From positions 218,150 through 282,149 of the forward strand of contig NZ_JASHIK010000003.1 of assembly GCF_030733745.1 (NCBI RefSeq): a stretch of DNA of 64,000 bases, given 5' to 3'. The position numbers were made by a program, and so were the translations under genes. This DNA is from Stappia sp. MMSF_3263. GTDB taxonomy: Bacteria > Pseudomonadota > Alphaproteobacteria > Rhizobiales > Stappiaceae. The notes below the pieces were generated by a model, which was not told where the DNA came from, did not search any database, and was given only the letters and a program-made list of their open reading frames with translations. Positions 19,091 to 28,720 of the stretch are shown piece after piece (position 1 is the first letter of the stretch; each line of letters starts with the position of its first letter).

Positions 19091-20488
19091 TCAGATCGCC
19101 TTGACGATGCCCTCGGTCATCTTCTTGGCGTCGCCGAACAGCATCATCGTCTTGTCGAGGAAGAACAGCTCGTTCTGGATGCCGGCATAGCCGGAGCCCA
19201 TGCCGCGCTTGACGAAGAGGACGGTGCCGGCCTTGTCGACGTCGAGGATCGGCATGCCGTAGATCGGCGACTGCGGGTCGTCGCGGGCGGCCGGGTTGGT
19301 GACGTCGTTGGCGCCGATGACGTAGACGACGTCGGCCTGGGCGAACTCCGAGTTGATGTCCTCCAGCTCGAACACCTCGTCATAGGGCACCTGCGCTTCG
19401 GCCAGGAGCACGTTCATGTGGCCCGGCATGCGGCCGGCGACCGGATGGATGGCGTATTTGACCTCGACGCCTTCCTCCTTGAGAACGTCAGCAAGCTCGC
19501 GCAGCGCGTGCTGCGCCTGCGCCACCGCCATGCCGTAGCCCGGCACGATGATGACCTTGCTGGCGTTCTTCATGATGAAGGCGGCATCCTCGGCCGAACC
19601 CTGCTTGACCGGACGCTCCTCCGCGCCACCGCCGCCGGCCGCCGCGGTTTCGCCGCCGAAGCCGCCGAGAATGACGGAGATGAAGGAGCGGTTCATGCCC
19701 TTGCACATGATGTAGGACAGGATCGCGCCGGACGAGCCGACCAGCGCGCCGACGACGATCAGCGCCATGTTGCCGAGCGTGAAGCCGATGCCGGCCGCCG
19801 CCCAACCCGAATAGGAGTTGAGCATCGACACGACGACAGGCATGTCGGCGCCGCCGATCGGGATGATGATCAGGCCGCCGAAGACGAGCGACAGGATGAC
19901 GATCAGCCAGAAGACCGTGTGGCTCTCGGTTGCGACGAAGACGATGATCAGCAGCACGATCAGGGCGGCCAGGCCGCCATTGATGACGTGGCGCATGGGC
20001 AGCATGATCGGCGCGCCGGACATGCGTCCGTCGAGCTTGGCGAAGGCGATGACCGAGCCAGTGAAGGTGATCGCGCCGATGGCGACGCCGAGCGACATTT
20101 CCACAAGGCTGGCGCCGTGGATCTGCCCGACCTCGCCGAGGCCGAAGGCCTGCGGCGCGTAGAGCGCGCCGGCGGCGACCATCACCGCCGCCATGCCGAC
20201 CAGCGAGTGGAAGGCGGCGACGAGCTGCGGCATGGCGGTCATCGGCACCCGCTTGGCGGTGACGGCGCCGATGCCGCCGCCGATCGCGAGGCCGCCGACG
20301 ATCATCAGCAACCCGCTGCCGCCGGGAGCGGCGACCAGCAGCGTCGTGACGATGGCGATGCCCATGCCGGTCATGCCGTAGAAATTGCCCTGGCGGGAGG
20401 TTTCCGGGCTGGAAAGCCCGCGCAGCGCCAGGATGAAGAGAACGGCCGAAACCATATAGAGGACGGCCGTGACATTGGCGGAAAGCAT
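19091..20488 (-). CDS. pntB: NAD(P) transhydrogenase subunit beta
   Basis: 465-residue membrane subunit of the proton-translocating transhydrogenase, which reduces NADP+ with NADH at the expense of the proton-motive force. Eight or nine transmembrane helices (about 5-260) form the proton channel. The C-terminal domain III (about 290-465) binds NADP(H), with the fingerprint VPGYGMAVAQAQHALREL, HPVAGRMPGHMNVLLAEA, VIGANDVTNPAA and VKRGMGSGYAGIQNELFF. It is the last gene of the coxIV-like/pntAA/pntAB/pntB set, with 12 bp between pntAB and pntB. Confidence 0.97.
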   Translation of the reverse strand: MLSANVTAVLYMVSAVLFILALRGLSSPETSRQGNFYGMTGMGIAIVTTLLVAAPGGSGLLMIVGGLAIGGGIGAVTAKRVPMTAMPQLVAAFHSLVGMAAVMVAAGALYAPQAFGLGEVGQIHGASLVEMSLGVAIGAITFTGSVIAFAKLDGRMSGAPIMLPMRHVINGGLAALIVLLIIVFVATESHTVFWLIVILSLVFGGLIIIPIGGADMPVVVSMLNSYSGWAAAGIGFTLGNMALIVVGALVGSSGAILSYIMCKGMNRSFISVILGGFGGETAAAGGGGAEERPVKQGSAEDAAFIMKNASKVIIVPGYGMAVAQAQHALRELADVLKEEGVEVKYAIHPVAGRMPGHMNVLLAEAQVPYDEVFELEDINSEFAQADVVYVIGANDVTNPAARDDPQSPIYGMPILDVDKAGTVLFVKRGMGSGYAGIQNELFFLDKTMMLFGDAKKMTEGIVKAI

Positions 20489-20500
20489 GTGTCCGGCCTC

Positions 20501-20977
20501 CTATTTCTGCTTTTTCTTGTACATGGCGAGCATGCGCTGGGTGACGAGGAAGCCGCCAAAGATGTTGACGCTCGCCATGACGAGGGCAAGGAAGCCGAAG
20601 CCGCGCGCGTAGCCGGCGCCCTCCGCCGCCAGATCGGCGCCGACGGCCAGGAGCGCGCCGACGACGATGACGCTCGAGATGGCGTTGGTGACCGACATCA
20701 GCGGCGTGTGCAGGGCCGGCGTCACCGACCAGACCACGTAATAGCCGACGAAGATCGCCAGCACGAAGATGGCGAACTGGAAGACGAAGGGATCGATCGC
20801 CCCGCCGGTGGCGGCGGAGGCCGCGTGGGCGAGACTGTCGCCCATGCCGCCGGCGAGCTGGTCGGCATAGCCCTGTGCGGCATCGGCCGCCGCCTGGGCC
20901 GTGTCGGCGGCGTCACGGGCCGCTTCCGCGGCCGCGCGGGCGCGCTCGAGCGTTTCGGTTGCGTTGAGTTCCGACAT
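20501..20977 (-). CDS. pntAB: NAD(P) transhydrogenase subunit alpha, part 2 (membrane)
   Basis: 158-residue membrane part of the split alpha subunit. The N-terminal 45 residues are an unusual Ala-rich amphipathic helix ([20 protein letters not shown]) not needed by the family. Three to four transmembrane helices follow (about 60-150; [34 protein letters not shown] and [25 protein letters not shown]). The split into pntAA and pntAB is typical of alphaproteobacteria. Spacing to pntAA is 11 bp. Confidence 0.94.
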   Translation of the reverse strand: MSELNATETLERARAAAEAARDAADTAQAAADAAQGYADQLAGGMGDSLAHAASAATGGAIDPFVFQFAIFVLAIFVGYYVVWSVTPALHTPLMSVTNAISSVIVVGALLAVGADLAAEGAGYARGFGFLALVMASVNIFGGFLVTQRMLAMYKKKQK

Positions 20978-20988
20978 CGCGTCCCCCT

Positions 20989-22128
20989 TTATCCGGCTGC
21001 CGGCGCGAAGGCCGGATGCACCACCTGGCCGTCACGGGTCAGAACGGTCGCCTTGACCAGTTCGTCCTCCCAGTTGACGGCGATGGCCTTGGCGTCCTTG
21101 TCGACCAGGGTCTCGGCGAAGGCGAACAGGTTCTTCGCGTAGAGTGCCGAGGTCGAGGCGGCGATCCGCCCGGGCACGTTGAGATGACCGACGATGCGCA
21201 CGTCGCCGACCTTGGCGATCTTGCCCGGGACGGCGCCCTCGACATTGCCGCCGCGCTCGACCGCCAGGTCGACGATGACGGAGCCCGGCTTCATCGCCGC
21301 GACCATCTCCTTGCTGATCAGCTTCGGCGCGGGGCGTCCGGGGATCAGCGCGGTGGTGATGACGATGTCCTGCTTGGCAATGTGGGAGGCTACCAGCTCG
21401 GCCTGCTTCTTCTTGTACTCGTCCGACATTTCCTTGGCATAGCCGCCGGCGGTCTCGGCCTGCTTGAACTCGTCGTCCTCGACGGCGATGAACTTGGCGC
21501 CGAGAGATTCGACCTGTTCCTTGGCGGCGGGGCGCACGTCGGTGGCGCTGACCACGGCGCCGAGGCGGCGGGCGGTGGCGATCGCCTGGAGACCGGCGAC
21601 ACCGGCGCCCATGACGAAGACGCGGGCAGCGGGAACCGTACCGGCGGCGGTCATCATCATCGGCATGGCGCGGTCATACTCGGCCGCGCCGTCGATGACG
21701 GCCTGGTAGCCGGCGAGATTGGCCTGCGAGGAGAGCACGTCCATGACCTGGGCACGGGTGATGCGCGGCATGAACTCCATGGCGAAGGCGGCGACGCCGG
21801 CCTCGCCCATGGCCTTGACCGCATCCTCGTGGCCGTGCGGATCCATGGTGGCGATGACGATCGCGCCCTTGTTGATCAGGGCGAGCTCGGCCGTCGACGG
21901 GCGGCGCACTTTGAGCACCATGTCGGCGCCGGACAGGGCCGCCTTGGCATTGGCGGCGATCTTGGCGCCGGCAGCCTCGTATTCGGCATCGACGATGCGC
22001 GACAGGGTTCCCGCGCCCTTCTCGACCGTGACCTCGAAGCCGAGAGCGATGAACCGCTTCACGGTGTCGGGCGTCGCGGCGACGCGTGTTTCTCCTGCCT
22101 CGCTCTCGCGGGGCACTGCGAGTTTCAT
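20989..22128 (-). CDS. pntAA: NAD(P) transhydrogenase subunit alpha, part 1 (NAD-binding)
   Basis: 379-residue soluble NAD(H)-binding domain I, homologous to alanine dehydrogenase. The N-terminus [23 protein letters not shown] is standard. The RQD-loop-type region ([53 protein letters not shown]) holds the nucleotide-binding glycines. [17 protein letters not shown] and [15 protein letters not shown] are in place. It forms the cytoplasmic head of the PntAA-PntAB-PntB complex. Confidence 0.97.
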   Translation of the reverse strand: MKLAVPRESEAGETRVAATPDTVKRFIALGFEVTVEKGAGTLSRIVDAEYEAAGAKIAANAKAALSGADMVLKVRRPSTAELALINKGAIVIATMDPHGHEDAVKAMGEAGVAAFAMEFMPRITRAQVMDVLSSQANLAGYQAVIDGAAEYDRAMPMMMTAAGTVPAARVFVMGAGVAGLQAIATARRLGAVVSATDVRPAAKEQVESLGAKFIAVEDDEFKQAETAGGYAKEMSDEYKKKQAELVASHIAKQDIVITTALIPGRPAPKLISKEMVAAMKPGSVIVDLAVERGGNVEGAVPGKIAKVGDVRIVGHLNVPGRIAASTSALYAKNLFAFAETLVDKDAKAIAVNWEDELVKATVLTRDGQVVHPAFAPAAG

Positions 22129-22177
22129 CGGTTGTCTCCTCCCAGGCTTGCAGTCGGTTGTCCGCGAAGGGGACAGG

Positions 22178-22462
22178 TCAGGCGGTGGTCAGGATCGCGA
22201 GGAGCCCGGTAATGCCGAAGACGACGGCCGAGGGGATCCAGCCCTTCTCGCCGGCGAACAGGCCGATGGCAGCCGCGACGAGCGTGGCGATGAGGGCCAC
22301 CCAGCCGAAGAAGGTGCCGGCGCCGCCGCCGAAGGCGAACAGGGCGAGGCAGAGCATGATGTTGATGACGGCAATGGTGCCGACCTTGGAGAAGTTGATG
22401 AAGCCGGCATAGGTGCGCTCGTGCTCGGCGTAGTCCATCGACGGAGCGGTCTGGTCTGCCAT
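22178..22462 (-). CDS. aa3-type cytochrome c oxidase subunit IV-like protein
   Basis: 94-residue small membrane protein of the bacterial aa3-type oxidase subunit IV family. The soluble N-terminus SMDYAEHERTYAGFINFSKVG is the family signature. Three hydrophobic stretches follow to the end. Although named for the oxidase, in Hyphomicrobiales this gene usually precedes pntAA rather than the cox operon, as here (49 bp upstream). Start ATG 22462 follows an AGGGGG site. A role at the transhydrogenase is suggested only by position. Confidence 0.85.
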   Translation of the reverse strand: MADQTAPSMDYAEHERTYAGFINFSKVGTIAVINIMLCLALFAFGGGAGTFFGWVALIATLVAAAIGLFAGEKGWIPSAVVFGITGLLAILTTA

Positions 22463-22501
22463 GTGTCCCCCTTGCGTGGTCTGACGGGATGTTTGGCCGT
22501 A

Positions 22502-22529
22502 CTTATAGCAGAGACGTTCCCACGGGCAA
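22502..22529 (-). promoter_or_regulatory. Promoter of the coxIV-like/pnt operon
   Basis: On the minus strand TTGCCC (22529-22524), a 16-bp spacer, TATAAG (22507-22502). It lies about 40 bp before the coxIV-like start codon and is the only good match in the 104-bp spacer. Confidence 0.55.
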
Positions 22530-22566
22530 CGCGATGTTTTGCGCTGCAAACGCGTGCGGGAGAACG

Positions 22567-23991
22567 TTATTCCGCCGCCGGCCGCTCCCCGGCAACGTCA
22601 GTGGCGGGGGCACCGCCGGCAGGGCCGAGCCCGGCAAGGGAAAGGGCGTTCGCCTGCCGCCGCGCCACCGCGCCGGTGTCGAAGTCCTCGATCTGCTCGT
22701 TGAACAGGCGGTAGAAATTGAGTTCCGCGCCCAGATGCAGGAAGACGGCCCCAAGGCCGATGGCGGCGCGATCCATGAAGACGAACTCGCGCGGCACGGT
22801 GACGGGACCCAGCTCCTTCAGCGCCTTGTGGACGCGGAACGCCTCCTTGCGCCCGTATTCGGCCGGCTTGACGCCATCGGCGATGGAGCGGACACGGTCG
22901 GAGAGCAACGGCCCGTAGATGAAGCGCGCCCAGATGTTGAGGATCCCGATCAGCTCCTTCGTCAGCCCCTTGAAGCCCCAGCGCTCATAGGCGGAGACGA
23001 TGCGCGCCTCGTCCTCTTCCAGAAGGCCGCGGTAAAGGTCGACGACGCCCTGGACGAAGCCGGGCGGGAAGATGCGGATGCAGCCATAGTCGAGCAGATT
23101 GATCCCCTGCGGCGCGCCGCCTTGCGAAAAGACCGTGTAATTGCCCAGATGCGGGTCGCCGTGGATGATGCCGTAGTGGCTGAAGGGATGCCACCATGCG
23201 CGGAACATCACCTCGGCCAGCCGGTTGCGGTCCTCCAGCTCCCCGTCCTTGAAGGCAAGCATCGGCTCGCCCTCGAGCCAGCCCATGGTCAGCAGGCGGC
23301 CGGTCGACAGGTCGTCATGGACATGCGGAACGCGGATGCGCGGCTCGTCGCGGAAGATGTGGCGGTAGACCGCGGTCTGTGCCGCCTCGCGGACATAGTC
23401 GAGCTCCTCGCGGACCCGGTCGCCGATCTCGCGGGCGATCTCGCGCGTGTCGATTGCCGGGCTCATGCGGCGATGCAGGGAGAAGAGCAGGCCGAGTTGC
23501 TTCAGGTCCGCCTCGACCGCCGAGGCCATGTCGGGATATTGCAGCTTGCAGGCAAGCGCGGCACCGTCCCTGGAAACCGCCTTGTGGACCTGGCCGAGGG
23601 AGGCGGCGGCGGCCGGCTCCTTGTCGAAGCTGGCGAAACGCGCCTGCCAGTCGCGGCCAAGCTCGGCCGACATGCGGCGCTTGACGAAGGCCCAGCCCAT
23701 CGGCGGAGCGGCCGACTGAAGCTGCGCCAGTTCGGCGGCGTATTCCGGCGGGATCGCGTCGGGAATGGTCGACAGGAGCTGGGCCACCTTCATCAGCGGA
23801 CCCTTGAGCCCGCCGAGGGCGGCGGCCAGTTCCGCCGCCTGCCTGCCATTGTCGATCTCGTAGCCGAAGACGCGCGCGCCGGCGAGCTTCGCCGCCAGGC
23901 CGCTCATGTTGGCGCCGACACGCGCATAGCGGCCGACACGGGCGCTGAGGCGGTTCTTTTCACTGTCGCGGGCGGGAGGCTTGCTCATCAT
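22567..23991 (-). CDS. ABC1/UbiB-family atypical kinase
   Basis: 474-residue AarF/UbiB/ADCK-family protein. The N-terminal KxGQ motif appears as LMKVAQLLSTIPDAIPPEYAAELAQLQ, the KxAQ variant common in alphaproteobacteria. The A-rich nucleotide loop is AAAASLGQVHKA, followed by a VAIK-type lysine (LACKLQYPD). The catalytic loop is GIIHGDPHLGNY and the metal-binding DFG equivalent is LLDYGCIR. There are no evident transmembrane helices at the C-terminus, unlike E. coli UbiB. The family supports ubiquinone synthesis or lipid homeostasis through an ATPase-like activity. Confidence 0.9.
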   Translation of the reverse strand: MMSKPPARDSEKNRLSARVGRYARVGANMSGLAAKLAGARVFGYEIDNGRQAAELAAALGGLKGPLMKVAQLLSTIPDAIPPEYAAELAQLQSAAPPMGWAFVKRRMSAELGRDWQARFASFDKEPAAAASLGQVHKAVSRDGAALACKLQYPDMASAVEADLKQLGLLFSLHRRMSPAIDTREIAREIGDRVREELDYVREAAQTAVYRHIFRDEPRIRVPHVHDDLSTGRLLTMGWLEGEPMLAFKDGELEDRNRLAEVMFRAWWHPFSHYGIIHGDPHLGNYTVFSQGGAPQGINLLDYGCIRIFPPGFVQGVVDLYRGLLEEDEARIVSAYERWGFKGLTKELIGILNIWARFIYGPLLSDRVRSIADGVKPAEYGRKEAFRVHKALKELGPVTVPREFVFMDRAAIGLGAVFLHLGAELNFYRLFNEQIEDFDTGAVARRQANALSLAGLGPAGGAPATDVAGERPAAE

Positions 23992-24093
23992 GTCCTCGAA
24001 AAACGCGGTGCTCGGGGCAGGATGCCACGCGACATCACATATAGGAGTTCCAGGCGGGCCTGACAGCAGGCGGGTTGTCGCTGCCGGCGGTTC

Positions 24094-25026
24094 TCAGGCG
24101 GTCCCGCCGGCAAGGCCAGCAAGCCGTGCGGCGATCGCGTCGCGTTCCCCTGTCAGTCCCTTGTAGGCGAGTTGCGCGGCGTCGAGCGCCAGCAACTGGC
24201 GGCGCAGGCCGGCGGCAAGCACCGCGCCTTGCGGATGGCCGGCGAAGGCGGCGACGGGATCATGGTGGATCCTGATGGTAAAGAGGATGTCGCCGCTTTT
24301 CGCCAGCCGTCGCAGGGTCTGGCGCTCGACCCTCACATGCAGCGCCTCGCGCGTGCCGTCGACGCGGCTGGTGTCGGCCCCGTCGGCCGAGACGGGCTTG
24401 GGGACGGGGTGGTGCAGGCCGGCGCCCGAATAGAGCGACCAGTTGAGTCGCCAGCTCGGGCGCTCGACCGTGAGGTTGTCGAAGATGCGGGCGACCATCG
24501 GTCCCATGCGGCCGTCGTTGAAGCCGGGAACGCCCGCGTGGATGGCGTCCATGGGCTTGCCGAATTTTTCCGCAAGCGACCAGGAGGAGGGGAAGAAGAG
24601 GGCCGCCGCGGCAAGCCGGTAGCCGGTCCCGCCCCGGCGCATCAGGACGAGATCCTCCTGCACGAGGCGCGCGGCGAGCGCCAGCGGCATGTCGCAAGGC
24701 TCGTCGAGATCGACGGTCCGTCCCGTCCCGGCAATGGCGATGCGGGTTCCCTCGCGACTGTAGAGGTCCGGAAAGCGTGCCGGCAGATGGTCGGCGAGGA
24801 GGTCCAGCACCTCGCGCTGGGCATCGGCCGTTCCCTCTTCGGCGAGCAGCACGGGCGCGCGCGCCGCGCCCGCGAGCAGCCGGTCCTTCTCCGCCAGATG
24901 GTCGGCGAGCAATGCGTCCGGCTCGATCCACTCGGCAGGGTCGAGCGGCATCAACCCGACCGTGAAGGGGCGGGCCGATCCGTCATAGGGCGTGTGGGCG
25001 AAAGGAGGGGACGCGCCCTCGCTCAT
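24094..25026 (-). CDS. Haem-dependent oxidative N-demethylase (HODM, DUF3445)-like protein
   Basis: 310-residue DUF3445/HODM-alpha-like protein. Family features include the N-terminal KPFTVGL-like segment (ARPFTVGLMPLDPAEWIEPD), YRLAAAALFFPSSWSLAEKFGKPMDAIHAGVPGFND, RLNWSLYSGAGLHHP and a distal arginine-rich ERQTLRRLAKSGDILFTIRIH. The characterised HODM alpha subunit demethylates dimethylamine with haem and works with separate reductase and ferredoxin subunits. None is visible nearby, so the substrate here is unknown. The ATG (25024-25026) overlaps the pepF stop in an ATGA arrangement, so it is translationally coupled to pepF. Confidence 0.8.
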   Translation of the reverse strand: MSEGASPPFAHTPYDGSARPFTVGLMPLDPAEWIEPDALLADHLAEKDRLLAGAARAPVLLAEEGTADAQREVLDLLADHLPARFPDLYSREGTRIAIAGTGRTVDLDEPCDMPLALAARLVQEDLVLMRRGGTGYRLAAAALFFPSSWSLAEKFGKPMDAIHAGVPGFNDGRMGPMVARIFDNLTVERPSWRLNWSLYSGAGLHHPVPKPVSADGADTSRVDGTREALHVRVERQTLRRLAKSGDILFTIRIHHDPVAAFAGHPQGAVLAAGLRRQLLALDAAQLAYKGLTGERDAIAARLAGLAGGTA

Positions 25027-26861
25027 CCCTCCAGCGCTTCCAGTTCGTCGATGAAGCCGGAGATCACCGACAGGCCTTTCTGCCAGAAGGCGGGATCGGT
25101 CGCATCGAGGCCGAAGGGGGCGAGCAGCTCCGAATGGTGTTTGGTGCCGCCGGCGGACAACAGCGCGAAATACTTGTCCTGGAAGCCGGCTTCCGCGTCC
25201 TCGTAGACCGCATAGAGCGAGTTCACCAGGCAGTCGCCGAAGGCATAGGCATAGACGTAGAAGGGCGAGTGGATGAAATGCGGGATGTAGGTCCAGTAGG
25301 TCTCGTAGCCCTCGCCGAGGCGGATTGCCGGCCCGAGGCTTTCCGTCTGCACCGACATCCACAACTCGCACAGGGCGTCGGCGGTCAATTCGCCCTCGCG
25401 GCGGGCGGCGTGGACCTTGCGCTCGAAACTGTAGAAGGCGATCTGCCGCACGACGGTGTTGATCATGTCCTCGACCTTGCCGGCGAGCAGGATCTTGCGT
25501 TTTTCCGGCGTTTCGGCGCGCTCAAGCAGGGCCTTGAAGGTGAGCATCTCGCCAAAGACGCTGGCGGTCTCGGCCAGGGTCAGGGGCGTGGGCGCCATCA
25601 GTGCGCCGTTGGGGGCGGCGAGCACCTGGTGGACGCCGTGGCCAAGCTCGTGGGCGAGCGTCATCACGTCGCGGGTGCGGCCCTGGTAGTTGAGCAGGAC
25701 GTAAGGGTGGGCGCTGGGCACCGTCGGATGGGCGAAGGCGCCCGGCGCCTTGCCCGGACGGGCTGGTGCGTCGATCCAGTTCTTGTCGAAGAAGTCGCCG
25801 GCGATTTCGGCCATCTTCGGCGAGAAGCGGCCATAGGCGCCGAGCACCATCTCGCGAGCCTCGTCCCAGGGAATGGAGCGGGTGTCGGCGGAGGGGAGCG
25901 GTGCGTTGCGGTCCCAGAAATCGAGCTCGTCGCGGCCGAACCAGCGCGCCTTCATTGCGTAGTAGCGATGCGACAGGGCGGGATAGGCACCGCGCACCGC
26001 CTCGACCAGGGCATCGACCACCTCGCGTTCGACCCGGTTGGCGAGATGGCGGCTGTCGGCGATGTCCTCGAAGCCGCGCCAGCGGTCGGAGATCTCCTTG
26101 TCCTTGGCGAGCGTGTTGGTGATCAGGGTGAAGACCGGCAGGTTGGCCTTGAACGTTTTCGCCAGGGCGGTGGCGGCGGTCCTGCGCTTTTCGCCGTCGG
26201 CATCCTGAAGCCGGTTCAGGGTCGGCTCCAGCGGCATCCGGGTTCCGTCGATATCGAACCTGAGGCCGGCCATGGTCTCGTCGAAGAGCCGGTTCCAGGC
26301 AGAGGCGCCGCTGACCGACTTTTCGTGGAAGAGCTGCTCGATGCGGTCCTCCAACTGATGCGGTCGCATCTTGCGGATGTCGTCGAGCCAGGGGCGATAG
26401 TGGGCAAGGTCCGGATCCTCCGCCGCCGCGTCCAGAACGGCATCGTCGATGCGGTTGAGCTCAAGCGTGAAGAAGATCAGGTGCGTGCTCGCGCTCGTCA
26501 GCTTCTCCTGGATGTCGCCGTAGAACTTCTGCCGGACGGGATCGGTCGTGTCCCCGGCATAGAAGAGCCCGGCGAAAGAGGCGAGGCGTCCCATCAGGTC
26601 GTCGAGCGCCTCCATCTCGCGAACGGCGCCGGCGAGGCTTGCACCGGAGGCGCGCGCCATTTCCTCCAGACGTCCCTTGTAGCGCTCGGCAAAGGCGGCG
26701 GCCTGGCTCTCCGCCCTGGCGAGGTCGGCTTTCACCTCGGCGCTGTCATGGGCGGGGTAGAGATCGGCAAGGTTCCACTCCGGCAGGTCGCCAAGCTCGT
26801 CCTTGCGGGCGGCCGCGTCGTCGGCGGCGCGGGCGGGCATCGAGGTGAGGGCGGCGGTCAT
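25023..26861 (-). CDS. pepF: Oligoendopeptidase F (M3 zinc peptidase)
   Basis: 612-residue cytosolic zinc metallopeptidase of family M3B. The catalytic HELGH motif is in VMTLAHELGHGVHQVLA, and the third zinc ligand Glu lies in LAETASVFGEML about 25 residues later. N-terminal helices and the PepF signature (WDRNAPLPSADTRSIPWDEA, SFERKVHAARREGELTADALCELW) are present. It degrades oligopeptides of roughly 7-17 residues. The start at 26861 (MTAALTSM) is inferred from family length; 41 upstream codons are open but non-conserved. Cotranscribed with the downstream HODM-like gene. Confidence 0.93.
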   Translation of the reverse strand: MTAALTSMPARAADDAAARKDELGDLPEWNLADLYPAHDSAEVKADLARAESQAAAFAERYKGRLEEMARASGASLAGAVREMEALDDLMGRLASFAGLFYAGDTTDPVRQKFYGDIQEKLTSASTHLIFFTLELNRIDDAVLDAAAEDPDLAHYRPWLDDIRKMRPHQLEDRIEQLFHEKSVSGASAWNRLFDETMAGLRFDIDGTRMPLEPTLNRLQDADGEKRRTAATALAKTFKANLPVFTLITNTLAKDKEISDRWRGFEDIADSRHLANRVEREVVDALVEAVRGAYPALSHRYYAMKARWFGRDELDFWDRNAPLPSADTRSIPWDEAREMVLGAYGRFSPKMAEIAGDFFDKNWIDAPARPGKAPGAFAHPTVPSAHPYVLLNYQGRTRDVMTLAHELGHGVHQVLAAPNGALMAPTPLTLAETASVFGEMLTFKALLERAETPEKRKILLAGKVEDMINTVVRQIAFYSFERKVHAARREGELTADALCELWMSVQTESLGPAIRLGEGYETYWTYIPHFIHSPFYVYAYAFGDCLVNSLYAVYEDAEAGFQDKYFALLSAGGTKHHSELLAPFGLDATDPAFWQKGLSVISGFIDELEALEG

Positions 26862-27064
26862 GGGCTCTCCGGCGTCTGTGTGTGGGGTCGGCACCGGCGG
26901 GCGGCGCGGGATCGTTCCCTCTGGATATTGTGGATCATGCGCCAAGAGCAACGGGCAAAACGGCGATTGCGGCGAATGCGGCACCCAAACGTGGACGTTT
27001 TGTTTACCGCTCCCGGGCTACGGTGCCCCGAATTGAGACAGTTTTCCGAAAGGCGCGCGCACGC

Positions 27065-28720
27065 ATGATCCCGACCAGCGGACGCATCCTCATTGCCGAT
27101 GACGATCCCGTCCAGCGCCGCCTTGTCGAAGAGGCGGTGAAGCGGTTCGGCTACCGCGCCCGCAGCGTCGAGAACGGCGCGGAGGCGGTGGCGTTGCTGT
27201 CGTCGCCGGAAGGCGCCGACATTGACCTTCTGATCCTCGACCTGGTGATGCCGGAACTCGATGGCATGGGGGTGATCACCCGGCTGCGGGAGATGAAGAA
27301 GGCGGTGCCGATCATCGTCCAGACGGCACATGCCGGCATCGACGCGGCGGTCAACGCGATCCGCGCCGGGGCGCAGGATTTCGTCGTCAAGCCGGTGTCG
27401 CCGGAACGGCTGGAAGTCGCCATCCGCACCTTCATGAAGATGTCGGCGCTGGAAGGCGAGATCGCCCGCATCCACAAGCAGACGAGCGGTACCTTCACGT
27501 TCGACGATATCGTCACGCGTTCCGAGGCGATGGAGCGGGTGATCCGCGTCGGCCGGCGCGCCGCCACCTCGCATATCCCGGTGCTGATCGAGGGCGAATC
27601 GGGTGTCGGCAAGGAGCTGATCGCCCGGGCGATCCAGGGCACAAGCGAGCGCCGGAGCAAGCCGTTCGTCACGGTCAATTGCGGGGCGATCCCGGAACAC
27701 CTGGTGGAATCGATCCTGTTCGGCCACGAGAAGGGCGCCTTCACCGGTGCCGTCGACAAGCATGTCGGCAAGTTCCAGGAAGCCCATGGCGGCACGCTGT
27801 TCCTCGACGAGGTCGGCGAGCTGTCGCTCGACATCCAGGTCAAGCTCTTGCGCGCGCTGCAGGAGGGCGAGATCGACCCGATCGGGGCGCGACGGCCGGT
27901 CAAGGTCGATTTCCGGCTGATCTCGGCGACGAACCGGCGGCTGGTGGACCTGGTCAAGGACGGCGCGTTCCGCGAGGACCTTTACTACCGGCTCAACGTC
28001 TTTCCGCTGTGGCTGCCGCCGCTGCGCGACCGGCGCGAAGACATTCCCGATCTCGTGCGGCACTTCCTGGCGCGCTTTGCCGCCGAGGAAGGGCGCTCGC
28101 ATATCTCGGCGGTGGCGCCCGACGCGGTCGCGATGCTGCAGGCCTATGGCTGGCCGGGCAACATCCGCCAGCTGGAGAACGCCGTCTTCCGGGCCGTCGT
28201 CCTGTGCGAGGGCGACCATCTTGTCGCGGCGGACTTTCCCCAGGTGCAGGCAAGCGTGGGTGGCGGCGAGGGGCAGCCGGGCACCGCGCCGGCCCAGACC
28301 CGCCCGCCCGCATCCACGCCGGCTGGCGGAGAGGTGGCGGGTGAAGCGCCCGCGAGCGAAGTGTCCGGCAGCGAAATGTCCCGCAGCGAAATATCCGGCA
28401 GCGGGCCTGACCGGGGAGCGGAGCCGCAGGCCGGATCGCCCTCTGGCGCGGAAGATGCAAGGTCGCGGGACCTTGCCGGCCAGGGATTTGCCGATGCCGG
28501 GCAGGGCGCTCCCTTCGGGTATCTGCGATGCCTCGACGATCACGGCCATATCCGCGCGCTCGACGAAGTGGAGGCCGACATGATCCGCTCGGCCATCGAC
28601 CACTATGGTGGCCGGATGACCGAAGTCGCGCGCAGGTTGTCGATCGGGCGCTCAACTCTCTACCGTAAGTTGAAGGACTATGGCCTCGATGCAACACAGG
28701 ACGCGGAGGCGGCCGAGTAG
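27065..28720 (+). CDS. Sigma-54-dependent response regulator (NtrC family)
   Basis: 551-residue enhancer-binding protein. The receiver occupies 1-120 with phosphoacceptor Asp59 (LLILDLVMPELDG) and Lys109 (VVKPVSP). The AAA+ domain is about 145-385: Walker A GESGVGKE at 177-184, intact GAFTGA sigma-54 contact loop at 224-229, Walker B GGTLFLDEVGE at 242-252, and an arginine-finger region near LRDRREDIPDL. A disordered linker of about 100 residues (390-495) contains a threefold SE[VMI]S[GR] repeat. The C-terminal Fis-type HTH (GGRMTEVARRLSIGRSTLYRKLKDYGL) ends the protein. No sensor kinase is adjacent. It is divergent from pepF; the target genes are unknown. Confidence 0.92.
   Translation: MIPTSGRILIADDDPVQRRLVEEAVKRFGYRARSVENGAEAVALLSSPEGADIDLLILDLVMPELDGMGVITRLREMKKAVPIIVQTAHAGIDAAVNAIRAGAQDFVVKPVSPERLEVAIRTFMKMSALEGEIARIHKQTSGTFTFDDIVTRSEAMERVIRVGRRAATSHIPVLIEGESGVGKELIARAIQGTSERRSKPFVTVNCGAIPEHLVESILFGHEKGAFTGAVDKHVGKFQEAHGGTLFLDEVGELSLDIQVKLLRALQEGEIDPIGARRPVKVDFRLISATNRRLVDLVKDGAFREDLYYRLNVFPLWLPPLRDRREDIPDLVRHFLARFAAEEGRSHISAVAPDAVAMLQAYGWPGNIRQLENAVFRAVVLCEGDHLVAADFPQVQASVGGGEGQPGTAPAQTRPPASTPAGGEVAGEAPASEVSGSEMSRSEISGSGPDRGAEPQAGSPSGAEDARSRDLAGQGFADAGQGAPFGYLRCLDDHGHIRALDEVEADMIRSAIDHYGGRMTEVARRLSIGRSTLYRKLKDYGLDATQDAEAAE
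28355..28399 (+). repeat. Threefold 15-nt tandem repeat in the regulator linker
   Basis: Three adjacent 15-nt units (starts 28355, 28370, 28385) encode SEVSG, SEMSR and SEISG. They lie in the low-complexity linker between the AAA+ and HTH domains, so length variation there is likely to be tolerated. Confidence 0.85.

Noticed and set aside
18974..21142. Plus-strand frame of over 700 codons rich in Asp/His
   Set aside because: Antisense to pntB and pntAB, which are unmistakable; Asp/His-rich composition is the reverse-strand image of membrane-protein codons.
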